DNA of 64,000 bases from JAAYAY01 sp964563135 (lineage in GTDB: Bacteria; Planctomycetota; Planctomycetia; Pirellulales; Thermoguttaceae): NCBI GenBank assembly GCA_964563135.1, contig CAZLWV010000008.1, forward strand, positions 1 to 64,000, given 5' to 3'. The first letter of the stretch is position 1. Each line of letters starts with the position of its first letter. Shown here piece by piece: positions 17,432-26,397 of this stretch. The translations under genes were made by a program, and so were the position numbers. The notes below the pieces were generated by a model, which saw only the letters and a program-made list of their open reading frames with translations, had not been told where the DNA came from and made no database searches.

Positions 17432-17665
17432 ATGTCTGTCTTCTGCCAAATCGACGACAAGTACGTGCCCCTTTACCGTATCATGTGGATCTCGGCCGTA
17501 CCGCATTTCTGTGGCGCCGATGACTGCCAGCGCGAGGGCCAGTACGAGATACAGCTCGAGCAAGGAGAAACGCTCTGGGCCAGCGCCAAGGAACAGTTGG
17601 CAGCCCTGCAGGCCATCGAAACATGGCACGGGGAAGAAGACGAACTGCTGGACGAGGGAGACTAG
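17432..17665 (+). CDS. Small acidic protein of unknown function
   Basis: 77 aa (MSVFCQIDDKYVPLYRIMWI). Three cysteines, two of them in HFCGADDCQ, and an acidic C-terminus. No family recognised. Its TAG ends 2 bp before the next ATG, so the two genes form a transcription pair and are probably translated together. Ordinary codon use for the window. Confidence 0.7.
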   Translation: MSVFCQIDDKYVPLYRIMWISAVPHFCGADDCQREGQYEIQLEQGETLWASAKEQLAALQAIETWHGEEDELLDEGD

Positions 17666-17667
17666 CC

Positions 17668-18153
17668 ATGTCGATGTTTGAGGACGGCCAGTACCAGTGG
17701 CGAGAAACCTACTTTGTGCTCTTTCCCTCCCAGCGACGGCCCAAGCTCAAAGAGGTGCAGAAGGCGGTCACCCGGCTCCACCAGCACCTGACGCTCACCA
17801 ACCTCGCCGCAAACAAGGACGGGCTGATCGAATCGCTCACGATCCTTGCCCCCGACGATTTTGCCGCAATCGACATCTCCTACCTTTCCGGAGATGAAGT
17901 GCGCGAACAGGTCGCCCAGCTCGCCGAAGAAGTGGAGCCGAGTTGCGGCTGCCAGGACGAAAAAAAACGGTTGGAGAACCTTCGCGCCTGCGACGCGAGA
18001 CTCGACATCTTCCACTTCGAACAGATGGTCGACACCGACAGCGAAGAAGAAGACGGGATGTTCGATCCCAGCGCCCTGCTGATGATCCTCGACACGCTGG
18101 CCGAACTGACCGGCGGAATCTCCGTCGATCCCCAAGGCGGGGCGATGCTCTGA
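17668..18153 (+). CDS. Conserved hypothetical protein paired with the preceding gene
   Basis: 161 aa from ATG 17668 (MSMFEDGQYQWRETYFVLFP). Visible features: an amphipathic N-terminal part (RPKLKEVQKAVTRLHQHLTL), a Cys pair CGCQDEKKR and an acidic stretch DTDSEEEDG. No transmembrane segment or enzymatic motif. It directly follows the 77-aa gene (2 bp). Soluble cytoplasmic protein; role unknown. Confidence 0.75.
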   Translation: MSMFEDGQYQWRETYFVLFPSQRRPKLKEVQKAVTRLHQHLTLTNLAANKDGLIESLTILAPDDFAAIDISYLSGDEVREQVAQLAEEVEPSCGCQDEKKRLENLRACDARLDIFHFEQMVDTDSEEEDGMFDPSALLMILDTLAELTGGISVDPQGGAML

Positions 18154-18309
18154 ACCCGCCCGTCGGCCGGCAGATGGTCGGTTTCCTGAGGCGGCCGCCC
18201 ACTCCGCTACGACGGCCTTCAGCCTGCTCGGGACGCCTTTCTGAGATCGCTCGGGCGTGACACGATCCTGCCAGGCCGACTGGCTGGCACTTCCGCGCTC
18301 CCCACCGCC

Positions 18310-18339
18310 TTGCCGATTTCCCGGCCTGCATGCGATAAT
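18310..18339 (+). promoter_or_regulatory. Sigma-70-type promoter upstream of the EfpL gene
   Basis: -35 TTGCCG (18310-18315), 18-nt spacer, -10 GATAAT (18334-18339). It would give a leader of about 60 nt before ATG 18404. Confidence 0.45.
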
Positions 18340-18403
18340 GAGGCGGTTGATGGCGTGCAAACGCCGAGTCACCATCCTCCCCCCCAGCTTGGGCTGTTCT
18401 TCC

Positions 18404-18967
18404 ATGCTCGCCAAGGAAATCAAAACCGGAACGATCGTCAACTACAACGACGCCCCCTGCATCATCGAGACGATCTCCGTCCAGAGCCCCAGCGCCCGTG
18501 GGGCTGCCACTTTCTACAAGTACCGAGCCCGGAACCTGGTAACCAAGCAGAAGGTCGACATCACGCTCCGCGGCGGCGAATCGCTGGACGAGGCCGATTT
18601 CCAGCGGCGCCCGGTCAAGTATCTGTATGCCGATGCAACGAGTCTCGTGTTCATGGACAACGAGAACTTCGAGCAGTATCCGCTCACGAAGGAAGAGGTC
18701 GAGGACGAGGCCGACTACCTCACCGATGACTTGGAGGGCGTGTTCGTTCTGATCTACAACGACCAGCCGGTCGGCATCCAGATCCCCGCGACGGTGGAAT
18801 TGAAGGTGATCCAGTGTGATCCCGGTATCAAGGGCAACTCGGCCACCTCGCGCACCAAGCCCGCCACCCTGGAGACCGGCCTGGTGGTGCAGGTCCCCGA
18901 ATACCTGAGCCAGGGCGAGGTCATCAAGGTTGATACCCGCAGCGGCCAGTACCTGTCGCGAGCCTGA
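18404..18967 (+). CDS. yeiP: Elongation factor P-like protein, EfpL/YeiP type
   Basis: 187 aa from ATG 18404 (MLAKEIKTGTIVNYNDAPC). Three OB-fold-like domains as in EF-P, which relieves ribosome stalling at proline-rich motifs. The loop that enters the peptidyl-transferase centre reads SPSARGAATFYK with Arg32 at the tip instead of the modified Lys of ordinary EF-P. Together with VQSPSARGAATFYK, PGIKGNSATSRTKPATLETG and VPEYLSQGEVIKV this is the YeiP/EfpL subfamily signature. No EF-P-modifying enzyme gene is nearby, consistent with an unmodified Arg. The frame is open to 18257, but the longer N-terminus is not family-like. Confidence 0.9.
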   Translation: MLAKEIKTGTIVNYNDAPCIIETISVQSPSARGAATFYKYRARNLVTKQKVDITLRGGESLDEADFQRRPVKYLYADATSLVFMDNENFEQYPLTKEEVEDEADYLTDDLEGVFVLIYNDQPVGIQIPATVELKVIQCDPGIKGNSATSRTKPATLETGLVVQVPEYLSQGEVIKVDTRSGQYLSRA

Positions 18968-19012
18968 AATGGTCGGATCGGGCTGGTACCCGCAGAGAGG
19001 ATCGTTCGAGAA

Positions 19013-19474
19013 ATGGCTGCCACGGAAATCATCTCCGCTCCCAGGTCCCTGAAGCCTCGCCGGGAGGAACTCCGCGAAGGGGAAGTGCTTTGCCAGTTCT
19101 GCACGGCCAAGTGCTGCCGCTACTTTGCCCTGCCGATCGAGAAGCCGGAAGCCTGGAAGGACTTCGAATACATCCGCTGGTACCTGCTCCACGACCGGGC
19201 GAGCGTGTTCACCGAGGACGGCACCTGGTACCTGTTGGTCCACACCCCCTGCAAGCACCTGGGTGACGATGATCTCTGCAAGGCCTACCAGACCCGCCCG
19301 CAGATCTGCCGGGAGTATACGACCGACAAGTGCGAATACCATGACGATTGGGTCTACGACCACTATTTCGAGACTCCCGAACAGGTGGCCGAGTATGCGG
19401 AGGCGATCCTTCCCCTTCGGAAAGGGCGGACGATCCGCACGCCGAAACCCGAACCCTTACCGGTAGTCTCGTAA
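19013..19474 (+). CDS. YkgJ-type cysteine-cluster (metal-binding) protein
   Basis: 153 aa from ATG 19013 (MAATEIISAPRSLKPRREE). Cysteines occur as CQFCTAKCCRYF, then CKHLGDDDLCKAYQTRPQICREY and CEYH, the spacing of the CxxCxxCC family (YkgJ) thought to bind zinc or iron. No signal peptide. It lies 45 bp after the EfpL gene and 73 bp before hisS, in a plus-strand run of translation genes. Biochemical role unknown. Confidence 0.85.
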   Translation: MAATEIISAPRSLKPRREELREGEVLCQFCTAKCCRYFALPIEKPEAWKDFEYIRWYLLHDRASVFTEDGTWYLLVHTPCKHLGDDDLCKAYQTRPQICREYTTDKCEYHDDWVYDHYFETPEQVAEYAEAILPLRKGRTIRTPKPEPLPVVS

Positions 19475-19547
19475 CAACCGTCCCGGTTCTCCCGAAACCG
19501 TCGTTGCCCGCCTCCCCCAGACCCGTACAACCGCCAACTACCTGCCA

Positions 19548-20888
19548 GTGCCCGAACCTCGCATCACTCCCCGCACGCTCAAAGGTTTCCGCGATTACCT
19601 GCCCGAGGCCATGATCCCTCGCGAGCGGCTGATCGAAACGGCGCGAACCGTCTACCGCTCCTACGGCTTCAGCCCCATCGATACGCCGGCGCTGGAATAC
19701 CTGGAGGTCCTGGCGGGCAAGGGAGGCGAGGAAACGGACAAGCAGCTCTACAAGTTCCAGGACCATGGCGGTCGCTGGGTGGGTTTGCGATTCGACCTGA
19801 CGGTTCCCCTGGCACGCTTTGCCGCCGAGCACATCGCCACGCTTGGTACGCCGCTGAAGCGTTATCACATCGCCTCGGTTTGGCGCGGCGAGAATACCCA
19901 ACGCGGCCGCTATCGCGAGTTCATGCAGTGCGATTTCGACACGATCGGCACTCTGTCCGTCGCCGCCGACATCGAAACGGCCCTGGTCATCCACGACCTC
20001 TTCCGCGCAATCGGCTTCGACGCCTTCACCATCCGCGTCAACAATCGCATGATTCTGAGCGGCCTGCTGGAACGCCTCGACCTGGCGGGTCAGGCCACCG
20101 CGATCCTCCGGGCGCTCGACAAACTGGTCAAGATCGGCCCCGAACGCGTGGCGGAAGAGATGCAGGCAACCGCCGGCACCAGCCCCGCCCAGTCGGGCGA
20201 GGTCCTGCGCATGGCCGCCCTCCAGGGCTCCAACGATGAGATCCTTTCGCAGCTCGGTCCCCTGGTAGCCGGAAGCGAGAAAGGAACCGAGGGAGTCGCT
20301 CGCGTCCACCAACTCCTCCGCGCCGTCGAAGCCGCCGGCGTGCCGCCGCAGCGTCTGGCCCTGGATGTCTCGATCGCCCGGGGACTCGACTACTACACCG
20401 GCACCATCTACGAGACCTTTCTCGCCGCCATGCCCGGCATCGGCAGCGTCTGCTCGGGCGGCCGCTACGACAACCTGGCAGAGCTCTTCACCAAACAGGA
20501 GCTGCCGGGGATCGGAGCATCTCTGGGCCTGGACCGCCTTCTGGCCGCCATGGAAGAACTGGAGATGATCGAGAAGGTGCGGACCCCGGCTCCGGTCTTC
20601 ATCCCTTTCTTTGACAAGGACCGCCTCCACGATTACCTGCGACTGGCATCCACTCTTCGGGCAGCGGGAATCGGCGTCGAGGTCTTTCCCGAACCGAGGA
20701 AACTGGGCCAGCAGCTCAAGTACGCCGATCGCCGCGGTTTCCGCGTGGCCCTGATTGCCGGCGGCAATGAATTCCAGTCCGGCACCTGCCAGGTCAAGGA
20801 CCTCGTGGCCGCCAGTCAGCAGGATGTTCCCCTGACCGCCGAGTGCACGGAACTTGTCGCTGCCATTCGCTGCTTGCTCGCCAGGTGA
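19548..20888 (+). CDS. hisS: Histidyl-tRNA synthetase
   Basis: 446 aa from GTG 19548 (encoding MPEPRITPRTLKGFRDYLPE). Class II synthetase that charges tRNA-His. Class II motif 2 is HIASVWRGENTQRGRYREF; the histidine-specific motif is ARGLDYYTGTIYE; motif 3 is GIGASLGLDRLLAAME; and the anticodon-binding domain closes the protein. No clear ribosome binding site precedes the GTG, so the start is less certain than the identity. Confidence 0.95.
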   Translation: MPEPRITPRTLKGFRDYLPEAMIPRERLIETARTVYRSYGFSPIDTPALEYLEVLAGKGGEETDKQLYKFQDHGGRWVGLRFDLTVPLARFAAEHIATLGTPLKRYHIASVWRGENTQRGRYREFMQCDFDTIGTLSVAADIETALVIHDLFRAIGFDAFTIRVNNRMILSGLLERLDLAGQATAILRALDKLVKIGPERVAEEMQATAGTSPAQSGEVLRMAALQGSNDEILSQLGPLVAGSEKGTEGVARVHQLLRAVEAAGVPPQRLALDVSIARGLDYYTGTIYETFLAAMPGIGSVCSGGRYDNLAELFTKQELPGIGASLGLDRLLAAMEELEMIEKVRTPAPVFIPFFDKDRLHDYLRLASTLRAAGIGVEVFPEPRKLGQQLKYADRRGFRVALIAGGNEFQSGTCQVKDLVAASQQDVPLTAECTELVAAIRCLLAR

Positions 20889-21545
20889 GCCCTGGCACGG
20901 ACAGCTTCGGTGAAACACACTGCCCCTTGGCCAGCTTCGTCCGCGCAGCCGGCGCTGCTCGCCCCGACGGACTGGCGAATCCCCGTTTTCCGATGCCCGC
21001 TCAGAAACCACCCGTTCCGAGCGGGACTACGTGACTCTCCAATGGGGCGTCATGATCAGCACGATCGGCAAAATCGCGGCTTTCGCTTCGACCCGCCGGG
21101 CGGCATCGCTCTCTGCGAGCCATCTCGGCCAATGGGGAAGAAAATCCCCTACCATACATGGCCGTAATCTACTCCCCCATTGGTGGCTATTGTGGATAGA
21201 GCCGGAAGGCCACCGATGGAATCCTGCTGGAAGATCTGCTATATTTGCGTAAGTACGTTGCGGTTGAGAAGAAGGCTGTTCTCTGAGATCAGACCGCGAG
21301 GCCCCACCTGGAGAAACGTTCCATTCTCTCGCAGACATCGAACGTTCTTCGTGACTGGGTTGTCCTTGCCAGGGTCTGATTGAAGCGACCCTCGCCCAAA
21401 CGAACCTGCCCTTGACGGGTCGCTTCCTGCTGGCGGCGGAACGAGTTCTTCCACGTCGCCGGAAGGCTTTCAGGCTACGCGATCGGGATCCGTGTACACC
21501 CGTTACGACCCCTTTGTAGATCACCGTACCAACGAATCACCCCGA
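20889..21545. other. Long intergenic region upstream of the MoxR gene
   Basis: 657 bp without a recognised gene. The part near 21140-21300 is less GC-rich and includes a TATATT box around 21240. A 10-bp-stem inverted repeat lies at 21382-21426. Confidence 0.45.
21382..21426. repeat. Inverted repeat upstream of the MoxR gene
   Basis: GAAGCGACCC (21382-21391) pairs perfectly with GGGTCGCTTC (21417-21426) around a 25-nt loop. No T-tract follows. It may be an operator or a leader RNA structure. Confidence 0.45.
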
Positions 21546-22961
21546 ATGGCGAGCATCTTCGACTCCCACATGACGGATTCGGACCAGTTGGCCCGGACAG
21601 CCGCCGATCTGAGCGGCGACTCCGACTGGGCGGATACTCCGGCCGGAGACGGCGCGGATTGTGCCTGCGTCCCGCGGCTTCTGCGCGAGCCGCTCGATCT
21701 GGACCCTCAACAGGTGATCTGCAGCCTCAAACGCGTCTTCTCGACTCTCGAGCGGGAACTGGTCGGTTTCGAGGAGTTGCTGATCCAGGCGGTCTACGCC
21801 CTGCTCACCCGCGAGAACCTCCTGGTGTTCAGCCCGGCCGGCACCGCCAAAACGCTCTGCGCCAGCCTGATCTTCGGCCGCATCCGCGGCGCCCGCGTGT
21901 TCGACACTCAGATGTCCAAAGGCACGCTGCCCGACGAACTGTTCGGCTCGGTCGATACGGAACAGCTCAAGAAAGGGCGAGTGCTCCACAACACCCGCGG
22001 AACACTTGTCGACGCCGACTTCGCCTTCATCGACGAACTGTTCGACGCCAACGACATGGTGCTTCGAGCCCTGCTCGGCATCTTCAACGAACGGGTATTC
22101 AAGAAGGGGACCCAGCTCGAACAGGCAAGTCTCCACACGGGCATCGCCGCGGCCAACTACCTGCGGGCTACCGATGTGACGGAGGCCGTGCTGGACCGCT
22201 TCCTGTTCCGCTCCTACATTTCGCCCGACTACAATCCCTACACGCTGCTGGCCATCGATCAGGTGTTCACCCGCCACTACGGCCGGGCCAGGGCGGCGGT
22301 CCCCGACCAGCAGATCCCCCTGGAGCATGTCGGTTTTCTTGCCGACATCGTGCGGGGCCAGCTTGCCGATTACTCGATCGGCTCGCCGCCCCACGTGATG
22401 TTCCTCAAAAACGTCCTCATGAACCGCTACCGGGAACTGGTCGACCAGGCCCAGGAAGGGAGCCGCAAGCGAGCCGTTTACATCAGTCCGCGAACCTACG
22501 CAAAGTCGCGCATCCTGCTCAATGCCTCGGCGCTGCTGCACGGGCGGATGGAAGTCACCACAGAGGACCTCTCGCAGCTTCGCTACATCGTCACCACGGT
22601 GGGCGGCCCGCCCGAACAGGCCGAAGCCTTCGACAAGGCCCTCAAAGAAACGCTCCTGAAAATCCGCGGCGAAGACCTCGAGGTGATTGACCAGTTGGCG
22701 GAGTCCCACGAATTGGCCGAACAGATCATGGCCCGGGTCCGCGACGGCGAAACCGTCCCCTGCACGCGTTTTCTGCAGCGGATCCTCAGGCTCTTCGGCC
22801 TGGTCAGCGAGGGAGACGTCACCTTCGATCACGTTCGCCGTTTCGTCGACAAGCTCCAGCCCCGCGACGACCGCGTCAAGACCCTCAAACTGGGCCTGGA
22901 ACAGCGCATTCAGCAGCTCACGCGTCGTGTCGATCAAGGCCGGTCCAGCGTGCTCAACTGA
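21546..22961 (+). CDS. RavA-like MoxR-family AAA+ ATPase
   Basis: 471 aa from ATG 21546 (MASIFDSHMTDSDQLAR); a GTG at 21492 in the same frame would add 18 residues. MoxR-type ATPase: Walker A variant FSPAGTAKTLCAS, Walker B ADFAFIDELFDAND, and sensor/arginine region AVLDRFLFRSYISPDY. These ATPases act as chaperones that remodel or activate partner complexes. A VWA-domain gene follows 110 bp later, the RavA-ViaA arrangement. A second, unrelated MoxR gene is at 48496. Confidence 0.88.
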   Translation: MASIFDSHMTDSDQLARTAADLSGDSDWADTPAGDGADCACVPRLLREPLDLDPQQVICSLKRVFSTLERELVGFEELLIQAVYALLTRENLLVFSPAGTAKTLCASLIFGRIRGARVFDTQMSKGTLPDELFGSVDTEQLKKGRVLHNTRGTLVDADFAFIDELFDANDMVLRALLGIFNERVFKKGTQLEQASLHTGIAAANYLRATDVTEAVLDRFLFRSYISPDYNPYTLLAIDQVFTRHYGRARAAVPDQQIPLEHVGFLADIVRGQLADYSIGSPPHVMFLKNVLMNRYRELVDQAQEGSRKRAVYISPRTYAKSRILLNASALLHGRMEVTTEDLSQLRYIVTTVGGPPEQAEAFDKALKETLLKIRGEDLEVIDQLAESHELAEQIMARVRDGETVPCTRFLQRILRLFGLVSEGDVTFDHVRRFVDKLQPRDDRVKTLKLGLEQRIQQLTRRVDQGRSSVLN

Positions 22962-23071
22962 GTCCCCGGCGGGACGCGTGTCCGGCAGGACAGGCTTCCC
23001 GCCTGCAAGCTGCCTGGAGGGCGGATCCACGCCCTCTCCCGGTATTCCGCACAGAACCCGCTCGATCAACC

Positions 23072-24487
23072 ATGCTCACCGTGTCCGCTCCAACCCGCCC
23101 CAAAACCGCGTGCGAGGCCCTCGACCTCGCACACTACCTGGGCCTGTTCGATCTCGACTTCGGCGACGTGACCCCCGAGCAGGTGACCATGTTCATTGCG
23201 GCCCGGGCTGCAGCTGAGTACGTCGAGGACCTGGCCATTCCGATCGCCACCCGCCCCCGGCCCGACGAAGAAACCACCGTTCGCCAGATCGAGACCGAGC
23301 TGCCCATCGCCCTGACCGGCTACATGAGTGATCCGATCGGATCGGAATTGCCCTCCAACGACATGGAAGTGACGACCATCCAGAGCGCCGAGCAACTCGC
23401 CCGTATCTTCCCGACCCAGTGGTTGCTGGAAGACGTCTGCCCCGAGGCGTTCTACGCCAAGGTCGCCCAGCGCGAACTGCTCATGCCCGAGTGGCAGCGT
23501 CCCTCGCAGAGCCCGGAGGATTCCTGCGACGACTCGCCCGACCACGAGCGGATCGAAGACCAGGCCCTTCCCGACACGCCCAGGCAGCACGCCTACCTCC
23601 TCCTCGATACGTCGCGGACCATGTGCGATCACGACCGCCGGGGACCGGTCGCCCGTGGGCTTGCCCTGGCATTCCTCCTCAACGGCTACCAGCAGCGGTC
23701 CCAACTCAACTTCCGCCCCTTCACCGACCAGGCCGCCGACCTGTCCAGCGGAAGCTCGCGAGAGGACTTTCGCCGCATCGTGCGCCGCGTGATCGATATC
23801 CCCAATGGCGGCCAGACCCGCATCCAGAAGGCCCTGGAACAGGCGGTCGAGGACGTTCGCAAGACCGGCCCATGCTTGCGGGCCGACGTGATGCTGATCA
23901 GCGACGGTATCTCGCGGCTCACGGAGAATCCCTTCCGCGGCGAGCACCTCCACACCTTTCTCGTCGCCGACCTCATGGCCGAGGACGAATCGACCGGCAT
24001 CATCGCCACCTTGCGCCGCTGGAGCACCACGTTCCGCCGCGTGTGGAAGAGCCGTTTCAAGGAGATCCTCACCCCCACAATCGCCGACCTCCAGGCTGCC
24101 TGCCGGCAACTCCAGGCCCTGGCCGGCCGCGCAAACGATCAGAATGCCGCCCGGCTTCACCAGATGCTGGAAAACGCCAGGTACCTGGCCGAGGAGATCA
24201 AAAAGGCCGCGGGCAACAGGGCGCCCGTGCCGCCGGAGATCCTCGCGATCCAGCGCGAACTGGCGGACACTGAAAAACAGCTTCCCCCTCCCCCTGCTGC
24301 CGTGTCTAAGTCCATCGCGGCCGTCAACGCCGATAACCGGAACTCAACGGAAACCTCCCTCACCTCCGGCACCGCCATCGCTCCTGCGGACCAGTCGCCG
24401 AGCCTCTGGAGAATGATCCGGCAACTGGTGGCCCGATTGTGGCAAGTCATGGTCCGGCCCGTCGCGCCCATGCGTCGCCGGCGTTAG
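23072..24487 (+). CDS. VWA-domain protein, partner of the MoxR ATPase (ViaA-like)
   Basis: 471 aa from ATG 23072 (MLTVSAPTRPKTACEALDL). The MIDAS-like metal site is LLDTSRTM (D-x-S-x-T, a variant of D-x-S-x-S), with a second MIDAS element LISDGIS further on. The C-terminal third is helical and ends in a basic tail (PVAPMRRRR). No signal peptide, so the pair acts in the cytoplasm. Gene order matches RavA-ViaA type modules, where the VWA protein modulates the ATPase. Confidence 0.82.
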   Translation: MLTVSAPTRPKTACEALDLAHYLGLFDLDFGDVTPEQVTMFIAARAAAEYVEDLAIPIATRPRPDEETTVRQIETELPIALTGYMSDPIGSELPSNDMEVTTIQSAEQLARIFPTQWLLEDVCPEAFYAKVAQRELLMPEWQRPSQSPEDSCDDSPDHERIEDQALPDTPRQHAYLLLDTSRTMCDHDRRGPVARGLALAFLLNGYQQRSQLNFRPFTDQAADLSSGSSREDFRRIVRRVIDIPNGGQTRIQKALEQAVEDVRKTGPCLRADVMLISDGISRLTENPFRGEHLHTFLVADLMAEDESTGIIATLRRWSTTFRRVWKSRFKEILTPTIADLQAACRQLQALAGRANDQNAARLHQMLENARYLAEEIKKAAGNRAPVPPEILAIQRELADTEKQLPPPPAAVSKSIAAVNADNRNSTETSLTSGTAIAPADQSPSLWRMIRQLVARLWQVMVRPVAPMRRRR

Positions 24488-24884
24488 CACTCGGTCGGGT
24501 TGTGACTCTTGGCGCGGCTCCGGCCGCCGAATGAGCCCGATTGGCGTGTTGCCTGAATGCAACATGGCCGTTCCATTTCCAGCTATTCTGCCGGTCGCCC
24601 TGCGTCCGACGACGTTCTGTCCAACTGCCGCCTTCGTCGTGGCCGTCTCACCCCTCGAAAGATGCTAAATTACTGGTAAGAGCGCGGCCGACCTGTTCTG
24701 GAAGGCCGTCAGCACTCTTGCGAGTCGATCCCAGTACTCCTGCCGCTGCCGGTAATCTCCGCCCGTGGCACACACCCGCTTGGCAGTTCTGGGATAGGCC
24801 CCAAGTGGCAGCCATCTCAACCCGCCCATCCGGCCGTCTCCTTGTCCAGGCCTCCAAGATGGTACGGCAGAAGAGGAAACTTCG
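24488..24884. other. Intergenic region
   Basis: 397 bp. Apart from a 6-bp-stem hairpin near 24546 (TGTTGC/GCAACA) and GAGGAAA just before the next start, I see nothing in it. Confidence 0.4.
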
Positions 24885-25514
24885 ATGAACGGCACCCCTG
24901 ATTCAGTCTCCCTGCTGGAACAGTTTGAAGTCGCGGCTGGCTCCCCGCCCGCCGCCGTCTGCCTCAGGCCCGAGCAGGCCGGCTCCTGCCTCCTGGTGGA
25001 GGGGGAGGAGATCCCCGCTGAAATCGTCGAAGAATCGTTCGGCAGCGTCAGCGTGCTCGTGGCACGCCTGTTTCACGCGGAGGTCAACGAGCCGATCGAG
25101 ACGATCTACCACGGCCTCCGGCTGAGCGGCAGAATCCGCTCCATCGCGTCGCAAGGGAAACGCATGCGGTTGGAGATCCAGTGGGCCCGGCGCGAGCGTC
25201 GCACTGTCGACGAACAACGCCCCCGGTGCCGGACAGAATCCGACTACGTTCTCCTGGCAGGACTGCCGGTCGCCTGCCGCGTCGTCGACCAGTCCGACAC
25301 CCAGCTCACCGCCGTGCTCCCCGATGGTACCGAGATACGGGTCGCGGCCGGTGATGTTCACCCGGTCAATCGGTTTCAGCGACTGGCCGATCTGGAGGGA
25401 GCCGAGGAAGAACTGCGACTTCTGACCGCCCTCTATCAGCTTGGCGCAACTCCATCCGCCGATGACGCCCTTCGCGACATACTCAACCTCGAATTCGCCC
25501 CTTTCTGGGAGTAA
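24885..25514 (+). CDS. Hypothetical protein, possibly PilZ-like
   Basis: 209 aa from ATG 24885 (MNGTPDSVSLLEQFEVAAGS), with GAGGAAA upstream. The middle (LSGRIRSIASQGKRMRLEIQW) has the beta-rich look of a PilZ or SPOR-like barrel but lacks the RxxxR and D-x-S-x-x-G c-di-GMP motifs, so this is not a firm assignment. No membrane segment. It stands between long intergenic regions. Confidence 0.6.
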   Translation: MNGTPDSVSLLEQFEVAAGSPPAAVCLRPEQAGSCLLVEGEEIPAEIVEESFGSVSVLVARLFHAEVNEPIETIYHGLRLSGRIRSIASQGKRMRLEIQWARRERRTVDEQRPRCRTESDYVLLAGLPVACRVVDQSDTQLTAVLPDGTEIRVAAGDVHPVNRFQRLADLEGAEEELRLLTALYQLGATPSADDALRDILNLEFAPFWE

Positions 25515-26397
25515 GACGCTTCCCCGGAACCGGCAGGCCTGTCCGGCCCGCCAGCCAGAGGCATCGAGCGAGCGTACCAGGTAGCCCGAAGCCTCGCTGA
25601 GGCCAAACGGGCATCCCGTCCCTTCCCGCCCAAGGCATTCTGGCCTGACTGGCCAGCCCCGGCTCAGGATTGTTCCCCCCGCGCCGGCGACGCCCTGGAA
25701 AAGACGCCGGGCAGAGCATCTCCCTGGCGTTCTGGGCTGCCCAGCCCTCTTCTGCTCCCGCTCTGAGCCTGCTCGACCAATGCTTTCGCCTGGACCATGA
25801 CTCCAGGGCCGGCAATACCACTTCTGGGTGATATAGACCCCGGTTTCCCAATCCCTGCCGGCCGGTAAGAAAAAAATCCGCGATTTCTCTCTGACGGTTA
25901 TTGCGTAAACATGGATGAACTGGTAGTTTTTGGCATTGCGCACAAAATAGACAGTTAGGGGATCTTGAGAAATCTGGGATCTTTGAGATCTATGCCTCGA
26001 GTAACTCGATTGGCAAGGATTCCCGGGACCGTCTCCTGGTGCCTTATCGCAACCAGAAAATTGGGGTCGAGACTGCGGAACAGCTCGGCGATTGTCGCAT
26101 GAATCTACGCCATTGATCCCAAAACCAGGCTGTGACAGAGCCCCAGGCTTTGTCGCGAATCTCGAAATCGACAGCAAGACGACAGGAACGATGCGTTCCG
26201 GCAACGCGTCGAAAGAATGGCGGGCAGACATCGCTCTGTTTGACTCACCTAACGCACTCCCACCTAAGGGTTTACGAAAAGGCCCTCAGCCTCCTCCCGG
26301 TTTTGGCACTGCAAATGCCCTTTGGTCACCTCGGATCTTGAACCGGCCCAGCATGGGGCCCGCCCCCGAGATGTTCCAGGCTTGAGAGGATTTCACC
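25515..26397. other. Very long leader region upstream of the sigma factor gene
   Basis: 883 bp without a credible gene. An A/T-rich patch spans roughly 25860-26000 (including an A7 run). Two near-identical 12-13 bp direct repeats (GGGATCTTGAGA at 25959, GGGATCTTTGAGA at 25976) and a TCGAG/CTCGA palindrome follow. One copy of the 43-bp repeat sits at 26106-26148. Such a large regulatory region fits a heavily controlled sigma gene. Confidence 0.5.
26106..26148 (+). repeat. 43-bp two-copy repeat, copy 2
   Basis: Matches 6684-6726 without gaps at 35 of 43 positions. It is 250 nt upstream of the sigma factor start. Confidence 0.5.
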
